A DNA stretch of 64,000 bases from Metabacillus bambusae (GTDB taxonomy: Bacteria > Bacillota > Bacilli > Bacillales > Bacillaceae). The position numbers were made by a program, and so were the translations under genes. Shown here piece by piece: positions 32,013 to 41,417 of this stretch (its first letter is position 1; every line of letters starts with the position of its first letter). The notes below the pieces were generated by a model. It had not been told where the DNA came from and ran no database searches. It saw nothing but the letters and a program-made list of their open reading frames with translations. The DNA lies in NCBI RefSeq assembly GCF_017497975.1, contig NZ_JAGDEL010000005.1, forward strand, positions 248,001 to 312,000. The letters are read 5' to 3'.

Positions 32013-32585
32013 TTAGTGACATGAACGATTCTCTTTCGTAGCTTCATACACAGCTCTTGAGCCGCCAATTAGCTTTGGTCGTGATTTTGCCATCGTTACA
32101 TGCGCTGATCCAATTTGTTTGATTTTGCTGCGCAATGGGACTGCGACATGCTTTAGGTGCATGCCTATGAATGTATCGCCAATATCAATTCCTGCATCCG
32201 CCTTTATAAATTCGACGACGACTGGATTTTCCATGTGTTGGTAGGCGAGCGTTGCCATTGCTCCACCAGCTTTTCTAACTGGAATGACTGTGACTTCGTC
32301 AAATTTATTTACTTTGGCTACTGGTTTTTCGATCACTAGTGCCCGGTTTAAGTGCTCACAGCATTGGAATGCGAGGTGCACACCTGTTGTTTCTTTAAAC
32401 TTTGATAGTGATTGAAAAATCATTTCAGCTACTTCTTCTGAGCCTGCTGTACCGATTTTTTCACCAATCACTTCACTTGTACTACAACCAATTACCACGA
32501 TATCGTCTTTTCCCAGATTAGCTTGGGCATTAAAGTCTACCAAAAGATTAGATAGGTCTTGCTGCCATTTTTCAAGATTTGTCAT
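32013..32585 (-). CDS. ywlG: YwlG family protein (TIGR01440)
   Basis: A 190-residue protein with the YwlG signatures [25 protein letters not shown] (parts), [17 protein letters not shown], and [24 protein letters not shown] universally conserved Firmicutes protein of unknown function placed between rpiB and glyA. Predicted cytoplasmic. Same order in B. subtilis. Confidence 0.93.
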   Translation of the reverse strand: MTNLEKWQQDLSNLLVDFNAQANLGKDDIVVIGCSTSEVIGEKIGTAGSEEVAEMIFQSLSKFKETTGVHLAFQCCEHLNRALVIEKPVAKVNKFDEVTVIPVRKAGGAMATLAYQHMENPVVVEFIKADAGIDIGDTFIGMHLKHVAVPLRSKIKQIGSAHVTMAKSRPKLIGGSRAVYEATKENRSCH

Positions 32586-32604
32586 CGTTTATACGACATC
32601 CTTT

Positions 32605-33051
32605 TTAGTTGTGCTCATTTTCATATTCACTAATTTTTCCAACCCGTGTTGCATGACGCCCACCTTGGTATTCTGTTGTTAACCAGATTTTTGCAATTTC
32701 CCTTGCAAGACCAGGCCCTATGACACGTTCGCCCATTGATAATACATTGCTGTCATTATGCTCTCGAGTCGCTTGAGCACTGAACATGTCATGGACTAGT
32801 GCGCAGCGGATGCCCTTGACTTTGTTTGCAGCTATGCTCATGCCAATGCCTGTACCACAAATAAGGATTCCACGATCTACTTCGCCATTTGCTACCTTTT
32901 CAGCAACTGGTAATGCATAATCGGGATAGTCAACCGAGGTGTCACACTCGCAGCCCATATCATCATATTCAATGTTCAATTCTTCTAGTAACGAGATGAT
33001 TTCTTTTCGTATATTTATTCCACCGTGATCTGATGCTATTGCTACCTTCAT
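32605..33051 (-). CDS. rpiB: Ribose 5-phosphate isomerase B
   Basis: A 148-residue isomerase (pentose phosphate pathway; YwlF in B. subtilis). Shows ASDHGGINIRKEI, the active-site CGTGIGMSIAANKVKGIRCA with Cys as base (in parts), and REHNDSNVLSMGERVIG. GGAGGATAA precedes the ATG. Lies 19 nt upstream of ywlG. Confidence 0.95.
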   Translation of the reverse strand: MKVAIASDHGGINIRKEIISLLEELNIEYDDMGCECDTSVDYPDYALPVAEKVANGEVDRGILICGTGIGMSIAANKVKGIRCALVHDMFSAQATREHNDSNVLSMGERVIGPGLAREIAKIWLTTEYQGGRHATRVGKISEYENEHN

Positions 33052-33109
33052 TTTATCCTCCTGTTGGTTGATATGACTTTATTATTTTTTTCTATCTTTA
33101 TTTTATCGC

Positions 33110-34399
33110 TTATCTAATAAAACGATCAATTGTTTTCCTTAACTCTTCAGCACTTCCAGCTAAATTCTTGCCTAGTTGGTTTATATGCACGATGTTGTCC
33201 GATTGCTCTGTTATAGCTGCCGCAACTTCTTGTGCACCAGCAGACGTTTGTTCAGCAATGGCTGCTACCTCCTGAGACTGTGCACCTGTTTTTTGAAGAT
33301 AGGTCATTTGTTGATGAACGAGATCACTTATTTGATTTACAGATTTCGCAACTTCCAAAATTGATTGACTTGTTTCCTCTAACATTTTTGTTGATGTTTG
33401 TCCTTTATCCGCTTGGAATTTTGCTGTTTTTACTTGTTCACCAATTTGCCCTACGACATTTTGAACTTCTTGTTGAATGTTTTGAATTAATCCTGTTATA
33501 CCTTTAACCGCCTTAGCGCTTTCGTCAGCTAGTTTTCGTACTTCTTCAGCTACAACCGCAAAGCCTTTCCCATGCTCTCCAGCCCTTGCTGCCTCTATTG
33601 AAGCGTTTAATGCTAGTAAATTCGTTTGATTTGCGATATCTCCTACTAGAGATACAATCGTTGAAACCTCGTTTGCGTGCTCTTCTAATCGACGAACTGC
33701 TGTCATTGATTCTTCGTTTTCTTCAGCCAATTTTTGAATACCCGTTATTAGGGAATCATATACCTGTTTACTTTCATTTAAAGAAGCAACCATTTCTTTG
33801 GACATTCTCTCAGAAGAAGATGCTTTGTCTTCTACCTGTGCAGCAAATTCAATAATATCCTCAACAGAAGCAGCGGTTTCTTGAATCGAACTAGCAGATT
33901 GATCGGCTCCCCTTGAAATTTCTTGAACTGTTATTGAAATAGCTTCAGCCTGTATCGAAGCATTGCTTGAGGCAGTTGCCATTTGGTTTACTTGTTCGTT
34001 TGTTACATGAAAATTATCGTCAATACTTTGAACCATGCTTCTCATGTTATGCAGCATTTTGTTAAATGCTATACTCAAGCCTCTTATCTCATCGTCACTT
34101 TTTGATACGGGAACATCCTCATTAATTTGACCTTCCGCAACCTTATATGCTACACTCTCAAGCTTTTGCAACGCTCTAGTAAGAAATCCTGATCCGAAAT
34201 ATGCTAATACACCAGACCAAAATATACCTAATAAAAGAGTTATCAACGTAAAGATTTGTGGTGATACAATGTGATCAGCATAATTCACTAGGAAATGTAT
34301 GAAAAATGCACTTGTCGAATATGTAATCAGCGCTAAGACTGTTGTAAAAATAACCAGCTTTAGTCGCAAACTAAATGTATACTTTTTTTCTTTTCTCAT
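33110..34399 (-). CDS. Methyl-accepting chemotaxis protein without a sensory ectodomain
   Basis: A 429-residue chemoreceptor. Two transmembrane helices (about residues 13-34 and 41-64) are joined by only a few residues, so no extracellular ligand domain exists. Then a HAMP domain (about 65-120, [29 protein letters not shown]) and a long signalling hairpin with the tip [47 protein letters not shown] (in part). It should interact with CheA/CheW and sense membrane or cytoplasmic conditions. Inserted between ywlE and rpiB, which are neighbours in B. subtilis. Confidence 0.94.
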   Translation of the reverse strand: MRKEKKYTFSLRLKLVIFTTVLALITYSTSAFFIHFLVNYADHIVSPQIFTLITLLLGIFWSGVLAYFGSGFLTRALQKLESVAYKVAEGQINEDVPVSKSDDEIRGLSIAFNKMLHNMRSMVQSIDDNFHVTNEQVNQMATASSNASIQAEAISITVQEISRGADQSASSIQETAASVEDIIEFAAQVEDKASSSERMSKEMVASLNESKQVYDSLITGIQKLAEENEESMTAVRRLEEHANEVSTIVSLVGDIANQTNLLALNASIEAARAGEHGKGFAVVAEEVRKLADESAKAVKGITGLIQNIQQEVQNVVGQIGEQVKTAKFQADKGQTSTKMLEETSQSILEVAKSVNQISDLVHQQMTYLQKTGAQSQEVAAIAEQTSAGAQEVAAAITEQSDNIVHINQLGKNLAGSAEELRKTIDRFIR

Positions 34400-34420
34400 A
34401 TCCTGTTTCTCCTCGTGATT

Positions 34421-34870
34421 TTATTGCTCAAGCTTGTTTATTAATTTTTTAATCAAATCTTCTAAATCTGCCAATGTTTGGCGATACATATAAAGCGGAC
34501 CACCGAACGGATCAGTAATATCCCTTTTCTCCACATCGTCCTCTGCGACATATTCTACAAGAGTATAGGTTTTTCGACCTGCATGTGGATAGAGGTCAAT
34601 GACCGATTGCTTATGATTATTTGTCATTGTTAAGATAATGGTTGCCCATTCGACGAGCTCTTCGCTCAAACTAGCGGATTGATGAGTGCATTGTATTCCT
34701 TTTTCACTTAATGCCTCTATTGCATGGGTTGATGCATCATTTCCATCTATTGCAAAAACTCCAGCAGACTTTACATCAAGCTGATCAGAGTTTTTAGCAT
34801 GTTTTAACAATGCTTCTGCCATAGGACTTCTACATGTATTCCCGGTGCATACGAATAGTACATTTGTCAT
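34421..34870 (-). CDS. ywlE: Protein-arginine-phosphatase YwlE
   Basis: A 149-residue low-molecular-weight phosphatase: active-site loop VCTGNTCRSPMAE with nucleophile Cys8, and the conserved Thr at position 12 that in YwlE selects phosphoarginine over phosphotyrosine, and the distal acid DP in ITDPFGGPLYMYRQT. It reverses McsB phosphorylation of CtsR, ClpC substrates and others. 20 nt upstream of the chemoreceptor gene. Confidence 0.93.
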   Translation of the reverse strand: MTNVLFVCTGNTCRSPMAEALLKHAKNSDQLDVKSAGVFAIDGNDASTHAIEALSEKGIQCTHQSASLSEELVEWATIILTMTNNHKQSVIDLYPHAGRKTYTLVEYVAEDDVEKRDITDPFGGPLYMYRQTLADLEDLIKKLINKLEQ

Positions 34871-34956
34871 ATGAAAACACTCCTTTCCACTATTATAATG
34901 TAAACTTTATGAAGAAAATAGTAAGGTCACTTGAATAATTGGATTATTTCGTCTTA

Positions 34957-34992
34957 TAAAAAGGCTGTTTTCGCAAACTTTGTTGCTATTTA
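34957..34992. repeat. Isolated left end of a family-B element
   Basis: AAAAAGGCTGTTTTCGCAAA followed by CTTTGTTGCTATTTA is identical in style to the left end of the family-B copies at 2184 and 53472, but the core and right end are missing. It abuts the ATG of the phosphatase relic. Confidence 0.65.
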
Positions 34993-35352
34993 ATGTTTAG
35001 TAAGAAATTTAAAAAGAAGCTACTACCATTAGCGGTTATGATGACTGTAGCGTTTGGTAGTTAAGGAACAACATTTTCGACTGCTGAAGCGAAAGAAACA
35101 AAGTCGAACGATGCGGAAATTAAAAACATCCATCTTTCTAATAGGAGATGGAATGGGTGTTTCTTATACATCTGCCTACCGTTATTTACAAGATAGCACT
35201 GACTCAAAATTTGCTGATCGTACTGAGCTAGATAAATATCTCGTTGGTCAGCAAATGGCATATCCAGAAGATCCAGAACAAAACGTAACAGACACTGCAT
35301 CTGCTGCAACAGCCATGTCTGCTGGGATAAGGACATAAAACAATGCAATTTG
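34993..35352 (+). pseudogene. Alkaline phosphatase gene remnant (PhoA/PhoB family)
   Basis: The plus strand from ATG 34993 reads a signal peptide MFSKKFKKKLLPLAVMMTV..GS, then a TAA stop at codon 24, then TTFSTAEAKETKSNDAEIKN. After one extra base near 35122 the frame changes and gives IFLIGDGMGVSYTSAYRY and VTDTASAATAMSAGI, which is the N-terminal third of an alkaline phosphatase with the metal-binding GDGMG and the active-site Ser in TASAATA. A second TAA falls at the position of a conserved Tyr; homology is lost after about 35352. Two stops, one frameshift and loss of the C-terminal two thirds make it a clear relic. Its start directly follows an orphan family-B repeat end. Confidence 0.88.
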
Positions 35353-35643
35353 TGAATTAGTATATCAGAGCCTCCACCAAGAAGAACTAAATTCTAAGAT
35401 TGATTATAAATTGATAGTTTTAATCTACTATTAAGGGGGTGTAACGATTGTAAACCGCTTTAAAAGATAGGAAAGGATCGCCATTAGGTAAATTACTCCA
35501 AAACAATTGGGGTATAAGAACTATAAAACTTTGGTTTTTTATAAAGTTGTGAGGTTTTTTTGAAAGGTCTAGTAAAATATGAATATAGAGTGATTTACAT
35601 GAAGTTTACAAATCGGATATCTTCTTTACAAAATAGAGGGTGA
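35353..35643. other. Non-coding region after the phosphatase relic
   Basis: About 290 bp, AT-rich, with several isolated ribosome-site-like GGGGGTG and no supported reading frame. Probably decayed sequence from the same deletion that truncated the phosphatase gene. Confidence 0.35.
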
Positions 35644-35676
35644 TAAAACCGGTCATGACTTAACAACCGGTTTTTT
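35644..35676 (-). terminator. Terminator of mntP
   Basis: Minus-strand AACCGGTTG, loop, ACCGGTTTTATC, overlapping the stop codon of mntP. Confidence 0.7.
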
Positions 35677-36235
35677 AGAATGGAAAGATTAGTTTTATGC
35701 CAAACGCTAGTAGAATGCTCCCACCAAGCGCTTCACTATATGAACCTAACCAAGACTGAACACGCTTGCCCACTAATAAACCAATCCAGGTTAATACCAT
35801 ACTTACAATTCCAAAAATAACAACTGTTAGAAATGTTTTCGCCCCATAAATTCCAAGGCTTAATCCTACTGAAAAGCTGTCTAAGCTAACGCTAAGTGCA
35901 AAGACAATTAACCCAAAGCCTACTGGTGTAATAAGCGGTTTTTCATCTTTCTTAAAAGAAGCAAAAACCATTTGTACACCTAGTAAAATTAATAGACCCC
36001 CACCTAATAAAGTCGCTATTGTTCCAAAGGTGTCACTTAATACTCTGCCAATTAACATTCCTACTAATGGCATCCAGATATGAAAAATACCAATTGTAAT
36101 ACCTATGTATAAAATCTGTCTGGCCCTTAGTCTGATTAATCCCATTCCAAGTCCAACAGAAAATGCATCCATTCCTAAAGCCAGTGCCATTATTAATAAT
36201 GTAAGTAGTTCTCCTAAGATCGCTTCAACATTCAT
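35675..36235 (-). CDS. mntP: Manganese exporter MntP
   Basis: A 186-residue, six-helix membrane protein with the two inverted-repeat motifs [17 protein letters not shown] and [19 protein letters not shown], in which paired Asp residues bind Mn2+. Full length, orthologue of YwlD in B. subtilis and placed between ywlE and ywlC as there. No yybP-ykoY riboswitch or clear MntR box was seen in the 150 bp upstream. Confidence 0.93.
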   Translation of the reverse strand: MNVEAILGELLTLLIMALALGMDAFSVGLGMGLIRLRARQILYIGITIGIFHIWMPLVGMLIGRVLSDTFGTIATLLGGGLLILLGVQMVFASFKKDEKPLITPVGFGLIVFALSVSLDSFSVGLSLGIYGAKTFLTVVIFGIVSMVLTWIGLLVGKRVQSWLGSYSEALGGSILLAFGIKLIFPF

Positions 36236-36390
36236 AAATACCCTCCTCGGACACGCCTACTTAACTTTATGCGTACCCGATTTGGATTAGAACTTAGAAT
36301 AGAGATAGGAGATTGGGCTTGGTTTTTCAAAGATAAAATGCTATGGAGCGAATAAAATAACTTTAAAAAAGTTGCTTGCAAATAAGTTCA

Positions 36391-37434
36391 TTACTCTTCG
36401 ATTACCTGATTGCCTGCAGCTTTAAGTAAGCGATTCATAATTGCCTCGCCAACTCCAATCTGGGGAAAACTTTCACTAAAAATGATATCCACTTCTTCAT
36501 TATCAAATTTTCTTAGTACATCATAAAGCTCTGTAGCAACTGTCTGCAAATTTTCACGTCGTCCACAAGCGATGACTTTATATGCCTGAAGCTGGTTGAA
36601 GGCTTCTTCAGTTGTTAACACACCAACCTTCTTTCCTTCGTTTTGATGCTGGTCGATAATCTTCTGCAAAAATTCAAGCCGACCATTTACGATCACGACA
36701 GGAGCATTAGGGGCATAATGAGTATATTTCATTCCCGGAGACTTCGGTACTAGCCCTTCCTCAATAAGAGCTTGATCAAGTTGTACTTCTCCGATAACAG
36801 ATTCTAGTTGCTCTTTCGTAACACCGCCTGGTCGTAAAATTGTTGGAACAGTTGACGAACAATCTAGTACCGTTGATTCAACTCCGACCCCAGTCGCTCC
36901 TCCATCAATAATTCCACTTATTTTCCCGTTCAAATCATGATAAACATGTGAGGCATGAGTTGGGCTTGGTTTTCCTGACTGATTCGCACTAGGTGCAGCG
37001 ATTGGGACATCTGCTTCACGTATAAGCGAGAGAGCAATTGGATGGCTTGGCATTCTAACACCAACTGTATCAAGCCCTGCTGTTACGAGTGTGGATAGAT
37101 GATCCCCTTTTTTCGGTAAAATTAGTGTTAACGGACCTGGCCAAAATTCATTGATTAATTTGTAAGCATAATCGGGGATATCTTTAACAATTTCATCTAG
37201 CTTGTTAACAGAAGCAATGTGGACAATCAGTGGATTATCACTTGGTCGCCCTTTTGCCTGATAAATTTTACGAACAGCTTCGTCTGAACAAGCATTTGCT
37301 CCTAAGCCGTAAACTGTTTCAGTTGGAAAAGCAACAACTTCATTTTCTCTCAATAAATGGGCTGCCTGTGTAATATGTGGATAAGTAGTGGATAAGTTAG
37401 TGATTTTGTCCACAACCCATAACTTTGTATTCAT
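36391..37434 (-). CDS. ywlC: L-threonylcarbamoyladenylate synthase YwlC (TsaC/Sua5 type)
   Basis: A 347-residue two-domain enzyme: an N-terminal YrdC domain (about 15-205; VVAFPTETVYGLGANA, KGRPSDNPLIVHI, PSANQSGKPSPT) and a C-terminal Sua5 domain (about 230-340) joined by SPGMKYTHYAPNAPV. It makes threonylcarbamoyl-AMP for the t6A37 tRNA modification. Its first 60 nt carry three DnaA-box sequences that belong to a cluster extending upstream. Confidence 0.95.
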   Translation of the reverse strand: MNTKLWVVDKITNLSTTYPHITQAAHLLRENEVVAFPTETVYGLGANACSDEAVRKIYQAKGRPSDNPLIVHIASVNKLDEIVKDIPDYAYKLINEFWPGPLTLILPKKGDHLSTLVTAGLDTVGVRMPSHPIALSLIREADVPIAAPSANQSGKPSPTHASHVYHDLNGKISGIIDGGATGVGVESTVLDCSSTVPTILRPGGVTKEQLESVIGEVQLDQALIEEGLVPKSPGMKYTHYAPNAPVVIVNGRLEFLQKIIDQHQNEGKKVGVLTTEEAFNQLQAYKVIACGRRENLQTVATELYDVLRKFDNEEVDIIFSESFPQIGVGEAIMNRLLKAAGNQVIEE

Positions 37435-37594
37435 ATATTCTAACTCCCTTGTTTACCGTTCATTTTTACCCATACTTTTCACTATAAGTAGGTGAATAAC
37501 TCCTTGAAAGTATATAAAAAGAATACCAACAAAACAAGCCTTATCCACAATTTGTGGATAAGGCTGTGGTTTTTGTGGAAAACTATGTGGATAT
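37376..37594. promoter_or_regulatory. DnaA-box cluster at the ywlC-ywlB junction
   Basis: Three perfect DnaA boxes (TTATCCACA or its complement TGTGGATAA) lie at 37376-37384, 37541-37549 and 37553-37561, and four with one mismatch at 37387-37395, 37406-37414, 37574-37582 and 37586-37594. Two perfect ones form an inverted pair separated by 3 bp. B. subtilis has a known DnaA-binding cluster at ywlC that helps to restrain initiation, so this is very probably its orthologue. Confidence 0.85.
37531..37566 (-). terminator. Hairpin after ywlB, overlapping the inverted DnaA boxes
   Basis: AGCCTTATCCACA / TGTGGATAAGGCT with almost no loop, followed on the minus strand by TTGTTTTGTT. It could terminate ywlB, but the palindrome is also explained by paired DnaA boxes. 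Confidence 0.5.
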
Positions 37595-37601
37595 ATCCAC
37601 T

Positions 37602-38045
37602 TTATGAAGACTTTACCATGATCATGACATTAGATTGTTCAAGCGATCCCTTCATATGCTCTAATGTTAGTAGCTGATTAGGGATAGATGATTGTTCAAT
37701 CTCTTCAAAGCCCATTAGCGATAAAAACTGAACAGAAGCTTCTTTATTCGTAACTAAAAATAAATGCTTTATTCCTTTCTGCTCTGCTAGCGTTTGAATG
37801 CTTTGAAAAAGTGTTAATATATGCGCCTGCTTTAGCTTGTCCGACACAACAAGCGAACGCAATAAACCATATTCATTCACCGGCTCTACACCAATACAAG
37901 CAACAACTTCATGATCACCATTTTCCATCATGACAAAACAATCTATTAAACTTTCAAACCCTTCCGAACTAACTCCTGCCTTTTCAACAAAGCCAATTAG
38001 CTTCCCAAGGTCCTTTTCTTCGGCTATCTTTAATTGATAAAACAT
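37602..38045 (-). CDS. ywlB: GNAT-like N-acetyltransferase YwlB
   Basis: A 147-residue GNAT-fold protein: AEEKDLGKLIGFVEKAG at the N-terminus, VVACIGVEPVNEYGLLRSLVVSDKLKQ (strand 4 and start of the acetyl-CoA loop), and a C-terminal FLSLMGFEEIEQSSIPNQLL. The acetyl-CoA loop lacks the full RxxGxG/A pattern (here KLKQAHI), so enzymatic activity is uncertain. Orthologue of YwlB by position between ywlC and spoIIR. Substrate unknown. Confidence 0.85.
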   Translation of the reverse strand: MFYQLKIAEEKDLGKLIGFVEKAGVSSEGFESLIDCFVMMENGDHEVVACIGVEPVNEYGLLRSLVVSDKLKQAHILTLFQSIQTLAEQKGIKHLFLVTNKEASVQFLSLMGFEEIEQSSIPNQLLTLEHMKGSLEQSNVMIMVKSS

Positions 38046-38125
38046 ATTTTATTTTCACCCCATTTTATATTCCTACATCAACTCTATGAGGGGGAAAGTA
38101 GTTTTATTCTATATTTTTGTGGCTT

Positions 38126-38325
38126 ATTTTGGGGACAGTCCCCAAAACGCTGCATTTTTGCAACTTTCTTCCCAGAAAAAGCTGCTATAAAGGGAAAGTA
38201 AAAGGGCGGGGACAGTCCCCCGTCTACTTTCGGGGACTGACCCCGAAACGCTGCATATTCGCAACCTTCATCTCATAAAGGCTGCTAGAAGAGGAAAGAA
38301 AAAAGGCGGGGACTGTCCCCCACCT
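38126..38325. repeat. Cluster of GGGGACNGTCCCC palindromes downstream of spoIIR
   Basis: Palindromes GGGGACAGTCCCC (about 38132-38144 and 38207-38219), GGGGACTGACCCC (38232-38244) and GGGGACTGTCCCC (about 38308-38320), with similar text (ACGCTGCAT, TGCAAC, AAAGCTGCTA) between them, so the unit itself is tandem. Looks like a REP-type element. Confidence 0.75.
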
Positions 38326-38337
38326 TACTACCTCACC

Positions 38338-39003
38338 TTAAGAAAATAAACCTTCGAACCATTCTACTAAAAAGAATTTCACTTCTACTTCTTCTTTTTC
38401 TTCCTCTTCGTCCACAACGAGTGAGGCTAGGTTTTCATTTGTTTTATCTTTGTCGTTCACTGTTTCAGTTTCTACGTCTTCTGCTTCAGCTGCTTGTACA
38501 GCTTCACCATTCGAGAAGTCTAAGAAACATAGCGGTGGGAATAGCACACACCACCAATTTGCACCCTTCGCTTCACCTAGACTAATTAAAATCGCTTCAT
38601 ATTCACCTGCTGGATAAATGAAGTTACCATAAAGCTTTGTTGGAAAGCTTACATTATCAAAATTAACAGAGTATGATTGCTGTTTGTTTTCTCTTTCTAA
38701 TACACCTTCAACGATTTCTTCAATGTCAGGAAGTCTTGACTGAATTAATTGTCTAGCAGTTTCTACTGAAGTTAACTCTGCAACCCATTGCGTAATTTCT
38801 TTGTTTACTTCATCACGAATCATTCTTTTTAACTCTTGATCTTCATCAGAATTACTATTTGCTAGAATACGTAAACGTATCGCCTCATCAGGAATAACGA
38901 CTGGCTCCTGTGTACTCGCAGCCACCGGTTCTCTATATACGTTCGCAATTGCTCCTATTAATAATAAGAAAATATATATAAATGCTAATTGTTGTTTTTT
39001 CAT
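38338..39003 (-). CDS. spoIIR: Stage II sporulation protein R (SpoIIR)
   Basis: A 221-residue protein exported from the forespore to activate SpoIIGA and thereby sigma E. N-terminal signal segment (about 5-24); signature IRLRILANSNSDEDQELKRMIRDEV, then YPAGEYEAILISLGEAKGANWWCVLFPPLCFLD, which is the most conserved part. The C-terminal 40 residues are acidic and low-complexity. Flanked on both sides by GGGGAC palindromes. Confidence 0.95.
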   Translation of the reverse strand: MKKQQLAFIYIFLLLIGAIANVYREPVAASTQEPVVIPDEAIRLRILANSNSDEDQELKRMIRDEVNKEITQWVAELTSVETARQLIQSRLPDIEEIVEGVLERENKQQSYSVNFDNVSFPTKLYGNFIYPAGEYEAILISLGEAKGANWWCVLFPPLCFLDFSNGEAVQAAEAEDVETETVNDKDKTNENLASLVVDEEEEKEEVEVKFFLVEWFEGLFS

Positions 39004-39085
39004 CTTCTCTCACGCTCCCTTGGTAAACAGTATGGACAGCATGAGAGATTCTTAAACTATGTTTACGAAAAAATAGTTTACTAGT

Positions 39086-39248
39086 TTGGGGACTGTCCCC
39101 AAAACGATGTTAATTCGACTTCCCTAAGTCTTCAAATTGCTAATCTATAAATAAATTATTGACTAGGGGACTGTCCCCCAATTTTTGATTTCTCCACCTT
39201 GAGAGACATTCCACCTAAGAATGGGGACTGTCCCCATTTACTTGTCCC
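39086..39248. repeat. Cluster of GGGGACTGTCCCC palindromes upstream of spoIIR
   Basis: Copies at about 39090-39102, 39166-39178 and 39223-39235, and a half copy at 39244. They occupy the whole gap between prmC and spoIIR. Confidence 0.75.
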
Positions 39249-39251
39249 CAT

Positions 39252-40118
39252 TCACTCTTTTAATGTCGCAAACACCATTCGATCTTTCCCATTTATATCA
39301 TATACAATTTCAACTTTAGCCATTGGTAGGGCTTGGTTGAGTAGGTTTTTTACGTCTTGGCCTTGTCCAGCACCGATTTCAAAGGCGATGATTGCTGTTG
39401 GGTTTAGTAGGGGCTGCATGTCTTTTATGAGCCTTCTGTAAAAGTCTAATCCGTCTTTTCCGCCTGCTAAGGCACGCATTGGTTCATGATCCTTTACGAT
39501 TGGGGATAGTGTTTCTATTTCCCAATCAGGGATGTAGGGTGGGTTTGATACTAAAATATCGATCTTTTTCATTTTAGAGTCTTTTGAAATAGGCTCTAGT
39601 AAATCACCGTGCAACCATTGAACATTTGCTTGTAGTTCATTTGCGTTTTTCTCAGCTACTTGTAAGGATTCATTTGCAATGTCAATTGCACTTACGCGGA
39701 ATCGTGGATTTTCCAGTGCTAATGTAATGGCTATTGCTCCACTACCTGTCCCAACATCCACTACATGTAGTTCTTCATTTCCTTGAAAATAATTTGTAGC
39801 ACGCTGAAGGATCCCTTCTACGAGTTCCTCTGTTTCAGGTCGAGGAATGAGCACTTCTTCATTCACGTTAAACCGCCTGCCATAGAATTCTTCATAGCCA
39901 ATTAAGTATTGAACAGGAGTTCCCTCAGCATGTTTTATGACATCAGACTTAAAAGCTTGTTGTTGTTCGTTTGAGAGGACCATTCTCAAGTTTGAAAGGA
40001 GTGTTGCTCGTTCCATGTTTAAATGGTGACGTAGTAGTAGTTCACCCGCATTTTCATCTCTTCCCGCTTCCTTTAAAAAAGAAGAAGCCCATTTGAGGGC
40101 TTCAAATACATAATTCAT
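39252..40118 (-). CDS. prmC: Release factor glutamine methyltransferase PrmC
   Basis: A 288-residue SAM-dependent enzyme that methylates the Gln of the GGQ motif in RF1 and RF2. N-terminal helical domain, then VVDVGTGSGAIAITLALE (SAM) and the catalytic DILVSNPPYIPDWE. Starts 6 nt after prfA, so the two are in one operon with the substrate encoded first. Confidence 0.96.
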   Translation of the reverse strand: MNYVFEALKWASSFLKEAGRDENAGELLLRHHLNMERATLLSNLRMVLSNEQQQAFKSDVIKHAEGTPVQYLIGYEEFYGRRFNVNEEVLIPRPETEELVEGILQRATNYFQGNEELHVVDVGTGSGAIAITLALENPRFRVSAIDIANESLQVAEKNANELQANVQWLHGDLLEPISKDSKMKKIDILVSNPPYIPDWEIETLSPIVKDHEPMRALAGGKDGLDFYRRLIKDMQPLLNPTAIIAFEIGAGQGQDVKNLLNQALPMAKVEIVYDINGKDRMVFATLKE

Positions 40119-40123
40119 AATGA

Positions 40124-41194
40124 TTACTCTTCCGCTTCTTGAAGTCTGCTTGATTGATCTTCAACAATCAATGTTTCAACAATCTCATCAAGCTTTCCTT
40201 CGAGAATTTGATCTAGCTTTTGAATCGTTAAGCCTATTCTATGGTCCGTTACTCGGTTTTGCGGGAAGTTATATGTTCTGATACGTTCTGATCGGTCACC
40301 TGTACCAACTGCAAGCTTACGGGTTTGATCATACTCAGCCTGTGCTTCCCGTTGGAACTTATCATATACACGCGCACGTAGTACTTTCATCGCTTTTTCT
40401 TTGTTTTTGATCTGCGATTTTTCATCCTGACACGACACAACTGTCCCTGTAGGTAAATGAGTTAATCGTACAGCTGACATTGTCGTATTAACACTTTGTC
40501 CGCCTGGACCACTTGATGTAAAGGTATCTACACGTACATCCTTGTCATGAATTTCAACTTCTACCTCTTCTGCCTCAGGCAAAACTGCAACAGTTGCTGT
40601 TGACGTATGAATACGTCCACCTGATTCTGTTTCAGGTACACGTTGAACACGATGGGCACCATTTTCGAACTTTAATTTAGAATATGCACCTTTACCATTG
40701 ATCATAAAGATGATTTCCTTATAACCACCTGTACCTGTATGGCTAGCTTCCATTACTTCTGTTTTCCAGCCTTGCACCTCTGCAAATTTGCTATACATGC
40801 GATATAAATTCGCAGCAAATAAAGCAGCCTCTTCTCCACCAGCAGCTCCACGGATCTCCATAATAACGTTTTTATCATCGTTCGGGTCCTTAGGTACAAG
40901 AAGGATTTTTAGACGTGCTACTAATTCTTCTTGACGATCCTCTAATTCAGAAAGCTCTTCTTTTGCCATTTCACGCATTTCAGCATCAAGCTTTTCATCA
41001 AGCATTGATTTTGTATCAGAAATTTGCTCGCGAACCTCTTTATATTCTCGATATACTTCAACTGTTTCCTGTAAATCAGATTGCTCTTTTGAATATTCGC
41101 GCAGCTTTTTAGAATCACTAATAATATCTGGATCCATCAAAAGCTGATTTAATTTTTCATAACGGTCTTCTACCGATTGTAAACGATCTAACAC
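40124..41194 (-). CDS. prfA: Peptide chain release factor 1
   Basis: A 356-residue RF1 reading UAA/UAG. Shows the tripeptide anticodon loop [14 protein letters not shown], the catalytic [20 protein letters not shown] and a coiled N-terminal domain. Start codon GTG at 41194 with AGGTG 7 nt upstream. Followed immediately by prmC. Confidence 0.97.
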   Translation of the reverse strand: MLDRLQSVEDRYEKLNQLLMDPDIISDSKKLREYSKEQSDLQETVEVYREYKEVREQISDTKSMLDEKLDAEMREMAKEELSELEDRQEELVARLKILLVPKDPNDDKNVIMEIRGAAGGEEAALFAANLYRMYSKFAEVQGWKTEVMEASHTGTGGYKEIIFMINGKGAYSKLKFENGAHRVQRVPETESGGRIHTSTATVAVLPEAEEVEVEIHDKDVRVDTFTSSGPGGQSVNTTMSAVRLTHLPTGTVVSCQDEKSQIKNKEKAMKVLRARVYDKFQREAQAEYDQTRKLAVGTGDRSERIRTYNFPQNRVTDHRIGLTIQKLDQILEGKLDEIVETLIVEDQSSRLQEAEE

Positions 41195-41275
41195 ACATGT
41201 TCACCTCAATTTTCATGCATAACGTTATAATTATAGTATAGGTCACATAAAGCGTCAAAAGCAAATTGAATATTG

Positions 41276-41364
41276 AAAAGCCGAAACGCCATGTTCAGCC
41301 CGAAAAAGCATTGGGTAATCTGGGATCGGCTTACGACTCGAAAGGCAGGACGCTGGAGCTAAAC
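41276..41364. repeat. Interspersed repeat, family A, degenerate copy 4
   Basis: GAAAAGCCGAAACGCC ... GGCAGGACGCTGGAGCTAAAC between divergent prfA and the VOC gene. Shorter and lacks the internal hairpin. Confidence 0.55.
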
Positions 41365-41417
41365 CAAGAAACTAAGTACAATAAATCCTGATACTAAAAC
41401 GAAAAGAGGTCACCACA

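Noticed and set aside
35054-35338. 94-codon plus-strand frame as a gene in itself
   Set aside because: It is the second frame of the alkaline phosphatase relic and lacks a start of its own.
36236-36390. yybP-ykoY manganese riboswitch upstream of mntP
   Set aside because: Searched for its conserved loops and terminator; none seen.
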